From assembly GCA_900323505.1 (NCBI GenBank), contig OOIN01000015.1, forward strand, positions 620,001-684,000: a stretch of 64,000 nt of DNA, written 5' to 3'. Below the pieces are notes generated by a model that was not told the origin of the DNA, made no database searches, and saw only the letters and a program-made list of their open reading frames with translations. A program made the position numbers and the translations under genes. Source of the stretch: Ustilago trichophora (taxonomy: Eukaryota; Basidiomycota; Ustilaginomycetes; Ustilaginales; Ustilaginaceae). Below, piece after piece: positions 40,583 through 48,798 of this stretch (positions within the stretch are counted from its first letter, which is position 1; every line of letters starts with the position of its first letter).

Positions 40583-42130
40583 CTATTGCGCGTCCTGAGA
40601 CTGTGACTGTTGAGCCTGCTGTGACCTTTGAGCTCTTCGTGCCTCGTTGCGTCGAGCGACACGTCCCTGTTCCGATTCAAGTCCAGCCTCTGTCCTGCCT
40701 CTTCGCCTAGAGGCCGCGGTTGTATCTTCGAATCGGCGAGAATAAGATGTGAACAAAGCGGTAACCATTTCCTCTCGAAGAGCGTGAGCGGCATCAGCCC
40801 TAAAGGTGGCAAGCTGCCGTTGAGACATGCCTTCCGTCGCACGTGCCAGTTCCTGTTCATAACGAACTTGGTTCTCTCGACGGTGTACCCTTGCACCTTC
40901 CGTAGCTTGCTGGTAAGAGCTGAGTTCGGCTGTGACATCTTGGACAACTTCAGGGGAATACGTTTCCAACAGATATTCGGCTACATCGTCGGGTCTGTCG
41001 TAACGGCTGGCGAATGTGTGGGCAATGATGCATGCTTGAATGGCGTACGCCGCCTTTTGGTGGTCCTCCTCTCGATATAGGTTTCCTCGATAACCCATTA
41101 GGCACTGAAAGCGATTCTTGAGGTAGGCGATTCCATGCTCTGCTCGAACGCGGATGCGAGACATGCTGAAGTTGAAGAACCTGATGTCGCGGCTCTGGTT
41201 AGCGAAAGTATTTCCATATGGACTGACAGAATAGCTTGAGTACCCGAATCCGGAATCCACCCAGACAAACTCGCCTTCGTCCAGATGCAGACGAGGTTTG
41301 GCTACGATGCCCTGGCCAGACGCCCAGACACGCGAGTCATGAGAAGAACCAGGATGGCCAACGACTGACTCCACAATGCGAAGAGAATGAGGAAGAAAGA
41401 CAAGAGCGACGTTGAAAGTGTAGTCACCTTTGTACGAGTAGTGCTCTCGAGCATTCATTGCAGGTTTCCACGCAAGGTTGATGTGTGTGCCGTCTGCAAC
41501 AAGCCATCCGCAACCCCATTCTTCCACGCCAGATTTTTCCTTAACCCAGGCGGAGGCCTTGGCGCGTTCATCTTCGGTAGCAAAGGTGACTACCTCGGTG
41601 TTGATCTCGTAAAGTGCCTTGATTGTCTTCTCAGTCCAAAGATGGACGGAACCCCATGAGCACCCGCAAGCAAAGGCAGCATCACGAACGCCTCCGCCAT
41701 TTCCCGATCGACCTAGGCAGTACAACCCGACCGCAATCTGCATTTGAACCCTCCTGTAATTCCTGGTGTTCTTGAAGACATCCGTTGAGCTGAGTCGTAG
41801 TGTGAGGTCCTCGAATGCCTGCGGTGTCATGCGAACTAGGCCGCGGTAGAGCTTATGGTTGTATTCGGAGTAGTGGTCAAGTCGATCCAGAATAGTGTCC
41901 TTGCGGCGAGACAAGAGGTGACGTTCCACAGAGTATCGGTCGCTTAAGACAGCTAAGTACATAACGGCAAGTGCACGTGCGAAAGCATACTCGTAGTCGT
42001 CGTCGTAGCTGTCACTGCAGTTGTTGTCTATAGCCAATTCTGAATTCAACAAGGTTTCGAAAAGGATCGAATGCTGAATCGCTGTTTGTAGTTGATTGAG
42101 GAGTTCCTGCTTGGAGGAGACCCGAACCAT
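40583..42130 (-). CDS. PIF/Harbinger-type DDE transposase (DDE_Tnp_4 family)
   Basis: 515 residues, intronless. An N-terminal helical region contains YRGLVRMTPQAFEDLTLRL and an HTH-like part (RDAAFACGCSWGSVHLWTEK). The catalytic core shows the family motifs: VADGTHINL (Asp213), GHPGSSHDSRVW (Asp265), FVWVDSGFGYSSY (Asp292, the D-S-G-Y block) and RAEHGIAYLKNRFQCLMGYR (Glu331, the V-E-x-x-F-G-x-L-K-x-R-F block). No stop or frameshift interrupts it, so it could be active. The tail is Arg/Gln-rich and ends QSQSQDAQ before a TAG; beyond that stop the same frame continues open into the MCM4-like region. Transposases of this group need a Myb-like partner, which the neighbouring gene supplies. Confidence 0.9.
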   Translation of the reverse strand: MVRVSSKQELLNQLQTAIQHSILFETLLNSELAIDNNCSDSYDDDYEYAFARALAVMYLAVLSDRYSVERHLLSRRKDTILDRLDHYSEYNHKLYRGLVRMTPQAFEDLTLRLSSTDVFKNTRNYRRVQMQIAVGLYCLGRSGNGGGVRDAAFACGCSWGSVHLWTEKTIKALYEINTEVVTFATEDERAKASAWVKEKSGVEEWGCGWLVADGTHINLAWKPAMNAREHYSYKGDYTFNVALVFLPHSLRIVESVVGHPGSSHDSRVWASGQGIVAKPRLHLDEGEFVWVDSGFGYSSYSVSPYGNTFANQSRDIRFFNFSMSRIRVRAEHGIAYLKNRFQCLMGYRGNLYREEDHQKAAYAIQACIIAHTFASRYDRPDDVAEYLLETYSPEVVQDVTAELSSYQQATEGARVHRRENQVRYEQELARATEGMSQRQLATFRADAAHALREEMVTALFTSYSRRFEDTTAASRRRGRTEAGLESEQGRVARRNEARRAQRSQQAQQSQSQDAQ

Positions 42131-42473
42131 GGCTGTATGTGATGTTGTCGAAGGTGGTGGTGTTGGTGTTGGTGTTGGTGTTTGACGGAAGGAAGGAGGA
42201 AAGAGTTGTGAGAAAGCAAGTCAAAAACTGCGCAGTAAAGACCAAAAGTGCGCAGCTCACGCGTTCTCGGAATTCGGATATGCGCACACACCCAACCATT
42301 TGGAGACAAGGTTGATCGCAATCATGTACAGACGATGACAGACGGTTGAATTGAATGATGATGCGACGATCACTACAAGTTACAATGGTACAGGAGAGCG
42401 AGGAAGGAAGTACCGAGCCACACCGATTGAAGAGACGTCGCTCGTTTGTGAGTGGCTGGGCCAAGCCACAAGA

Positions 42474-44252
42474 CTAAGGAACGCGCTCGTTGAAGGTCTC
42501 GGCGCCCTGTTCATGGAGTGATTCATCCAAGCCACCAATCATGCTGTTGAGGCTCATGTTGTTCATGTTGTTGTGATCGGTGGCTGCAGAAGGACGAGCG
42601 TATCCAAGGACACTGAGCATGAAGTGATGATCCCTAACTCTCATCCGCTCCATCCTTTCATGCTCCTTTTCCTGGTACTTGAGTCGCATTTCCTCTCGCT
42701 TTGTGAGCTGTTCCTCTCGCTTTGTGAGCTCTTCCTCGCGCTTTGTGCGCTCTTCCTCCACCTTGACTCGTGTCTCTGATTGGCCTTCGATGAAGATGCG
42801 CATGAGGTCAGAGATATCGTCGCGCTTCCCCCCCCTTGCTTGAGAAGTCGATCGAAACCTGGGAATCGCATCCGAGGTTACCGAGTCACGAGCCGATCTG
42901 TTGTTGAGATCTTCTTCACCGTCAGCACCAAATGCAGAGCTGGCATTACGGCGGACGGTGTCGTTGACGGGTAAAGGGGTGCTGATGGAGGTGGTAGAAG
43001 CGTGGCTGGACAAGGCATTGTTGCGAAGAGGGGATGCATGCGTGTTCGGGTGCGACAAAGAGGAAGCAAGGACCCGACCTGAGAATGGGTCCTCGGAAGA
43101 AGATTTGGCAATTGCATCCAATGAAGGAATGCGACGGTCTCCAGGAAAGATGTCGTCATCGTCCTCGTCCATGTCATGTACATTGGATTCAGAAGTGCTG
43201 GGGGCAGGCGTAGTGGCAGGGGCAGGCGTAGTGGCGGGGGCAGGCGTAGTGGCGGGGGCAGGCGTAGTGGCGGGGGCAGGCATAGTGGCGGGGGCAGGTG
43301 TAGTGGCGGGGGCAGGCGTAGTGGCGGGGGCAGGCGTAGTGGCGGGGGCAGGCGTAGTGGCGGGGGCAGGCGTAGTGGCGGGGGCAGGCGTAGAGTCGTA
43401 AGGCGTGCTGGTGAGCAAGACCACAGGACCGGTCTCGGGGCGATTGATTGCCATCTCGTGCCACCGCTCAAACCAAGGGTAGGTCTTAGTGATTGCGGCA
43501 CGGTTGGTAAAGTCCTAAAGCAGAGAGGTCAAGGAAGGAAAGGTAGTTCGTCAGTTCCATGTAACCCAATGTAATCATACCATACCAAGACAAAGTGTCG
43601 GCGTACTCACCGAGTGGTTGGATTGCATGTTGCGAAAAAGAAGACCAGATCCTGTTTGCGACAACGAAGCTCTGATCTTCTTGTACTTTTCTTCTAACCC
43701 GCGAAGCTTGGCTTTAATACGATCGCCACAGTTTGCGACGTCTTCGTTGGGGAACACCAGCTTGAATACTTCTCGACAAGTGACGACTTTGTTCGTTTTA
43801 TGTCCCTTTTCTTGGGCGTTGCTGACTCGACCTCGTAGTAAAGCGATCTGGAATCTTGGTGAGTTGTATATAACGTCCACGAGACGCTCGGTTTCCTCGT
43901 CCGTCCAGTTGAAGTACGTTCCACCTCTGGTAAACCGGGACGATGAGGCGCTTGGGACCGATGAGACTGAGCGAGTAGCGCGGGCAGGAAGTGTACGGCG
44001 ATACGAAGATGCTTGTTGCTGCGTGCGAGAATTGGAAGCGGCGGTTGTAGGATGAGAAGATGATGGCTGGCGAGAAACATCGGATGAGGAGCCTGTGGAC
44101 TCGCCTCCCGCGCTGGGCAGAGGAAGCCTGAGCGCAGGAAGCGCTGAATTGTCCATGTTTTTGCTGGCAGAGATTGTTGTCAAAGAAGTGTTTTCGCAGC
44201 CAAGAGATAAGCTCTGGCTCTCGCCATCGTGGGAATGAAGATAGTTCTCCAT
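42474..44252 (-). CDS. Myb/SANT-like DNA-binding protein of the transposon (second Harbinger ORF)
   Basis: Exons 43611-44252 and 42474-43514 give about 560 residues; the intron (43515-43610) is 96 bp with GTGAGT and TTTAG ends. Residues about 110-195 form a Myb/trihelix-like domain (FNWTDEETERLVDVIYNSPR ... VFKLVFPNEDVANCGDRIKA) with a regular Trp/hydrophobic spacing, followed by a basic helix and FTNRAAITKTYPWFERWHEM. Then come eleven TPAPAT hexapeptides from an 18-bp minisatellite, an acidic patch, and a coiled coil (TKREEELTKREEQLTKREEM). In HARBI1/NAIF1 pairs the Myb-like protein binds the transposon ends and brings in the transposase. The start at 44252 is the first ATG giving a plausible N-terminus; the frame is open further upstream. 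Confidence 0.75.
43201..43391. repeat. 18-bp minisatellite encoding TPAPAT
   Basis: About 10.5 copies of an 18-bp unit (GTAGTGGCGGGGGCAGGC), in frame within the Myb-like gene. Copies differ by single bases (one gives Met instead of Thr). Confidence 0.95.
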
Positions 44253-44491
44253 TCCGACAAGGCGCGGAAATGTTGGAGACGATGGTTGACAGAAGAGAGC
44301 GAAAAGGTACAAGTTGAGCAGGTCTTTGCGGAGTGCGCAGTTAGAAGGCGCGGAAGTCGGGATACGTCACGTGGCTTTGTAGACCCGACCCAGACCCAGA
44401 CTCAATGGTCGCACCACACTCGAAATAGGCGAATGTTTGAAAACCCGATTTTTTTCGAGTTTGGCTGAGCTTACATAAGCAATTGCAGACT

Positions 44492-44554
44492 CGAGTTTTT
44501 GAAAACTCGAAAAAAACTCGAGTTTTCAAAAACTCGAAAAATTTGAAACCCCCT
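44492..44554 (-). repeat. Right terminal inverted repeat
   Basis: Reverse complement of the left end, with one T fewer and an extra 11 bp (a repeated CGAG plus T-run) between the two half-sites, so the palindrome here is split. Confidence 0.9.
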
Positions 44555-44755
44555 ATTGACATCATACCTGCGTCTCATCACAACTTGGTTCAGTCCAGAC
44601 CCAAACCGTGAACCAACATCACACATCACACATCACACGCACCGTCTGAAAAATCTCATGAAGTTATACATCAACTTTTGTCTCAAAAAAAAAAAAAAAG
44701 TACATTCATCCTCCTCTTGTCCAAGGGGGGAAAGAAAAGAGAAGATATGTGTTTT

Positions 44756-45859
44756 CTAGAACCACTTGGAACCGATGTCACCAACCTGTTTGCGAACCTT
44801 GTCCAAGGTGGGAGGTTTGGTATATTTGGGTTCGGCGAGTTTGAGGATATCGCTGTAGATTGTCGAGATGGCATCTGCGCTTTGTGGGGTCCATTTTGCA
44901 CGCCAGAAGTGAATTCCTGCTGGATTCAGCTGGTTCTGCTCGACGAAAGTTGACAGGTTGAAGTTGGAAGCGTCCAAGTTATCGGTAGAGATGGTGGTGG
45001 AGTTGGATTGTTCGAAGAGGATCGTCGTGTAGCGGTGGTACGGTGTTCCCTGTTGTGGGTGGGGAGGGGTGTAGTTGACCGTCATGTTCTGGGTCAAGTC
45101 GATAGTAGGGGATGAAGTGGCAGAGAGAGGGATATCGGTCTTGAGAGCCAGAAGTTCAGTTTTGAAGCTTTCCAAATCTTCATCCGGTTGATCGGGATCT
45201 ACGATCGCCAGAGTGTATTTCTTTTCTTCAGTGTGAAAGACGTTGACATCCACCTTGGGTGCACTCGTTGTCTCTTTAGCCTCGACAAATACTCCTACGA
45301 GAACATCTCCACCTTGACTCTTGTGATCGGTGAATCCATCACCTTGACCGAACGAGATCTGAACGTCTGCAGTGGGCGTGATGCCGGGCAAAACATCGGG
45401 AAACACATGCATCAGTGTACATCTCTCCATGACCTTGGCGAGCACTCCCGAGTCCTTACGCCACAGACGCTCGCGGAGGTGTCGAAAAGCCGGGTTCGAA
45501 GCATCGTAGGTGGTAGGGTTGGAAGCTTGAAAAGTCGAGAGAAGCGATGGGTCGTTGATCGAAGCTGCGATCTCGAGCGATTCTTTGAGCGCGGTTTTGT
45601 CCGCGCTAGACAATTTGGGATGATCCCTGTCGATGGTAGCAATCTGACTTCGAAGAGAGGCGGAATGGGAAGAGAGGAAAGAGAGTGCTTCGTCGTATGC
45701 TGGTAGTACGCCTGGTTTCAGCAGTGGTTGCCAGGGGGTAGCGGTACTGCTGCTGGAGGAAGAGGAGGAAGATGCGACGGTGGAAGAGGTGGACAAGGTG
45801 CGGCGAGCAGCAGTGCGCAACAGAGCCCTGGAGGCTGTGCGTGTGGCGGAAGATACCAT
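44756..45859 (-). CDS. MRPL35: Mitochondrial large-subunit ribosomal protein mL38 (MRPL35, PEBP fold)
   Basis: 367 residues from the ATG at 45859, the same length as yeast Mrpl35. The frame is open far upstream but that part is a translated poly-A tract and not protein-like. The N-terminus is a Ser/Arg mitochondrial presequence (MVSSATRTASRALLRTAARR). The body contains LWRKDSGVLAKVMERCTLMH (mL38-specific) and the phosphatidylethanolamine-binding-protein fold, with YTLAIVDPDQPDED and TPYHRYTTILFEQ in place of the DPD and GxHR motifs. The last residues PPTLDKVRKQVGDIGSKWF resemble the family C-terminus. Confidence 0.88.
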   Translation of the reverse strand: MVSSATRTASRALLRTAARRTLSTSSTVASSSSSSSSSTATPWQPLLKPGVLPAYDEALSFLSSHSASLRSQIATIDRDHPKLSSADKTALKESLEIAASINDPSLLSTFQASNPTTYDASNPAFRHLRERLWRKDSGVLAKVMERCTLMHVFPDVLPGITPTADVQISFGQGDGFTDHKSQGGDVLVGVFVEAKETTSAPKVDVNVFHTEEKKYTLAIVDPDQPDEDLESFKTELLALKTDIPLSATSSPTIDLTQNMTVNYTPPHPQQGTPYHRYTTILFEQSNSTTISTDNLDASNFNLSTFVEQNQLNPAGIHFWRAKWTPQSADAISTIYSDILKLAEPKYTKPPTLDKVRKQVGDIGSKWF

Positions 45860-46505
45860 ATTGCTCGCTTTTGTTGTCTTGTCGCGATCACTGTGCAAAG
45901 GACAGACCAAGGAAATGTTGGTGATGATGGCTAAGAAACGTCTTTTTGTGCCGGAATCACACGAGAAAGTACAGAGTAGCAGCAAAAAAGTCAACACCAA
46001 AGCTTTCGTCAAGCTCCCCCAATTACGCAAAAAATCTGGGTTCCTTCCAACCGCACGAAAGGGGAGAAAAAAAAAAAAAAAAAAAAAAGCAAAAACAAAA
46101 ACAAAAACAAAAACAAAAACAAGAAAGAAACAGTTCGGTGTAACATTGACGAGGCGACCGAAAAAAATCATATCCGCGGGATTTGGCGCTGACGTGAGGC
46201 CAAGCTCTTTGTGGAGGCATATTCATTCACCTTTGGTTTGTGCTACTCTTGTGGCTTGGGTATGAATCACCACAACAAGCCTATCATGTCACACACACAA
46301 CCTGCCGAGAAACTCAACCGCTGACTCAGGGTCCATCATTCCTTCCTTCCCGCCTGCAGCTCAAGTTGAAAGCTCCAGCGTTGTGAATGTTCAAGTGAGA
46401 ACCCAAACCCTTTATCTACACCCCTCACCGCTTGCTCCTTTCCTCAAACATACCTTCATCTTCTTCTTCTCTTTCCATCATCATCCTCTAAAAAGGCAAA
46501 GAGCT
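45860..46505. other. Divergent promoter of MRPL35 and the NTF2-like gene
   Basis: 646 bp containing an A-run (46067-46088) directly followed by (CAAAAA)n (46090-46121). No gene seen. Confidence 0.5.
46067..46121. repeat. A-run plus (CAAAAA)n
   Basis: 22 A residues, GC, then about five CAAAAA hexamers; lies about 200 bp upstream of the MRPL35 start. Confidence 0.9.
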
Positions 46506-47352
46506 ATGAAACTTTGGCCTGTAGGAATAGGTCATACTCGCACGCAATCTCCCATCCGCAGTACACTTTTCACCCTCCTTACGGCTAGTACCGCCCTGGT
46601 CCTCCCCACCATTACCGGTGCTTCCGCCTCTCCTCCGAGCATCCCTGCATCCCAGCGCCATTTTCGCCTCGGCCATCCAGCAGCCCATCTCAACAAAGAC
46701 ACTTCTTCCTCTCACTCCACCGCCATGTCGCTCCCTTCGCAGAACCAAGCCTTTGAAGGCTTTTCCCAACATCCATCCGTGGAACCATCGAAGGAAACCG
46801 CCCAGTTGATCAGAGACGCAATGGATCTCTTCTCTGCCAAACCCAGTCCTTCGATCTTTGCCCGCAGTTGGAGTCCCAATGCCATCTTTGCAGACCCCAT
46901 CTGTCACGCAGAGGCAAGCAGACAGTATCTCGCCCAATGGTACGGCATGCCCGCCGCTTTCTCCCACTCTGAAACGCTAGAGTGGAAGTTGATCAAACAA
47001 GAACCCGCCTTGGTCGAATACGTCCAGAAACAGAGGTACAAGGTCAAAGGTTTGGGCTTGACAAAGGATATGGTTGTAAGTTGCAAACACTAATCACAGA
47101 GAAAGGGGAAACAAATGACTGACATGCAACTGTTTCATCAATGCTTTGCAGAGCACCGTCGTTATGCAACGCAATCCTCAGTCAGGCAAAATCACCCGCT
47201 TCGAAGACAGATGGAATCACAAACCCCTAGGTGGCGTCTTGGGTTGGCCGTTTAGACGTCTGAACGCCCTAACCCTTCCTTTGCTAGTAGGCGTGCCAAA
47301 GGAGGCTAAATCCGCCCTTGGAGAAGGCGCTGCTGGCGGAAAGGATCTTTAG
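46506..47352 (+). CDS. NTF2-like (SnoaL-type) protein of unknown function
   Basis: Exons 46506-47075 and 47152-47352 give 256 residues. The domain (about residues 90-230) has the cone-like pattern of the NTF2 superfamily: AQLIRDAMDLFSAKPSPSIF, then SPNAIFADPICHAEASRQYL, and after the splice STVVMQRNPQSGKITRFEDR WNHKP. Two starts are plausible. Met at 46506 gives a hydrophobic segment (STLFTLLTASTALVLPTITG) that could be a signal or mitochondrial anchor. Met at 46725 (ACCGCCATGTC) gives a soluble 183-residue protein. The intron is 76 bp (GTAAGT...TTGCAG). The substrate or partner is unknown. Confidence 0.7.
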
Positions 47353-48204
47353 ATACCATACGTGCGGTTTTGTAGCTTCAGCTGTTCTTGTCTAAACTTT
47401 GTCTACTGAAGCTGTTTGGCAACGTGTGGCCGGGTCGAGGTTCATGGACCACACGGTCGATCACAGAAACACATCACACACACACACACACAGTTTGAGC
47501 ACCGAGCATTGGTCTGGGTCGATGCAAAAAGCTCTCGCAAAAGTTTTATTGATCGACAAAGATCGAGGGAGGGTATAATGGACTTTGGGGTATATAAGCC
47601 TAACCGGAAGCAATCAGGAGAAAAATGTCAGCACTGGTCGGTCCGAACGGATTTCTCTTGAAAGTTGGTTGGTTGGTAGTGGGTAAAAATGGGGGGTTTC
47701 AGTATGGGAGCCCTGAAAAATGGGTTTAGTGGCAGGGCGGATTCGCCATGGCTTTGTACGAAGACCGTCGTGATAAATTGAATGTTCATCATTTAAAAAT
47801 CCCCTCCCCAACCTTACCAACCTTGACCTTGGGAAGAAACGAGAAACACTCTTTGTTAACTGTTCGACTTACCTATTCCTGAAACCACCGTGTGGCAACA
47901 AAGACTGTTAACAAACCGAGGGTATACCTGATCAATACGCAAAATATTAATTGTGTTAGCCATCTTCCTTCCCAATTCAACATCAATCGGCAAGAAGGGC
48001 AAAGTGCAAGATGCGAAAGCTCATTAAACAGCCTAAAAATTGTCCATCATCAAGCAAAAATCGGACGGTAATTTCCAGCATCCCCTCCTCAAGGGAGGGA
48101 GATACAAATGTAATCTTCGCTGCCGCGTCTTCTCCTTTTACCCTTCAGCCTTTTTTTTTTGGTGTTGGAGGACACTTACTGTTTCGCGGTGCGTGTTGTT
48201 GCTT
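47353..48204. other. Convergent 3' region, A/T-richer than its surroundings
   Basis: 850 bp between convergent genes. A CA repeat lies at 47476-47491. The stretch 47680-48060 is visibly richer in A/T than the genes around it. I see no gene, RNA or transposon end. Confidence 0.35.
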
Positions 48205-48798
48205 TTACTTGCGGATGGATGTTTGATTGGAAGGAGACCGGAAGGATGGAGGAGGTTTTGATCTGGGGGCGTGGTTGAATAGGCGTGGAGGACCACGTTT
48301 GTTCGAAGAGGAAGAGCAAGCTTGACTGGTGATGCGACGCACCGCCTTCTCCATCTCATCCACGAGCACCGGCATCGCTTTCGAATAGGCTGAAGGGCTA
48401 GCAATGAGCATGAGTGCGTTTCTACGCGGCTCCAAACTGTTTCCCAAACCCGGATCCGATCCTTCAAGCCGGGCTATCGCCGTACGCATCGCAGTCACCA
48501 ATCGGGTCCTTGTACGATGCCGAATCACGGCAAGCTTGTGGACACGCTTCTTGGTCGACATGACAAAGAATCTTAGTATCGGCCTGGTCTCTGTCGGGAC
48601 AGCGACAGATTGAGCAAGTGGTTCCCATCGATTCGCGTCGTGCCCTGCCTCCTTCGAGATGGACTCGGGAAGAGAAGGAAGAGTTGGGTAGTAGAAGGGA
48701 GGGCGGAGATGACGTCCTTGATGGGTGGAAGGGTGAGGTGGAAGTGGCAGCCAGTGAGGCAGCAATTTCGTCTCGTCCAGTCGGCCACTTGCGTCCAT
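48205..48798 (-). CDS. RnpA-like protein (bacterial RNase P protein fold), probably mitochondrial
   Basis: From the ATG at 48798 the frame gives 197 residues. Residues about 75-160 follow the pattern of bacterial RNase P protein: LRFFVMSTKKRVHKLAVIRH (compare the RnpA block V-S-K-K-V-x-K-A-V-x-R-N-R), RTRTRLVTAMRTAI (the basic helix), then ALMLIASPSAYSKAMPVLVD with EMEKAVRRI (the D/L-V-x-I-A-R-P and final helix block). The C-terminus is Pro/Ser/Arg-rich. A role in mitochondrial RNA binding is inference. The first 70 residues are Pro-rich and may belong to a different upstream exon; the internal Met at 48561 begins directly at the motif. I am not certain of the start. Confidence 0.5.
   Translation of the reverse strand: MDASGRLDETKLLPHWLPLPPHPSTHQGRHLRPPFYYPTLPSLPESISKEAGHDANRWEPLAQSVAVPTETRPILRFFVMSTKKRVHKLAVIRHRTRTRLVTAMRTAIARLEGSDPGLGNSLEPRRNALMLIASPSAYSKAMPVLVDEMEKAVRRITSQACSSSSNKRGPPRLFNHAPRSKPPPSFRSPSNQTSIRK

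Larger units (their letters stand above)
38731..44554. mobile_element. PIF/Harbinger-type DNA transposon carrying an MCM4-derived gene
   Basis: A 5,824-bp unit bounded by inverted repeats that start AGGGGGTTTCAAATTTTT at both ends and continue into CGAGTTTTTGAAAACTCGAG; the first 38-39 bp agree except for one T. The flanks carry ATT on both sides (38728-38730 and 44555-44557), a 3-bp target duplication as expected for PIF/Harbinger elements, although their usual target is TWA. Inside, all on the minus strand, are a Myb/SANT-like gene, a DDE transposase gene and an MCM4-derived frame. The element sits in the short interval between the convergent host genes STRAP and MRPL35. Intact terminal repeats, matching target duplication and an uninterrupted transposase suggest a fairly recent insertion. 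Confidence 0.85.

Noticed and set aside
45860..46171. Upstream extension of the MRPL35 frame
   Set aside because: It translates the A-run/CAAAAA repeat (poly-Phe/Val) and lies before a typical mitochondrial presequence starting at 45859.
47680..47700. GGGGGGTTTCA string resembling the transposon end
   Set aside because: It lacks the following CGAG/CTCGAG palindrome and no matching inverted end is found nearby; G-run plus TTTC is short enough to be chance.
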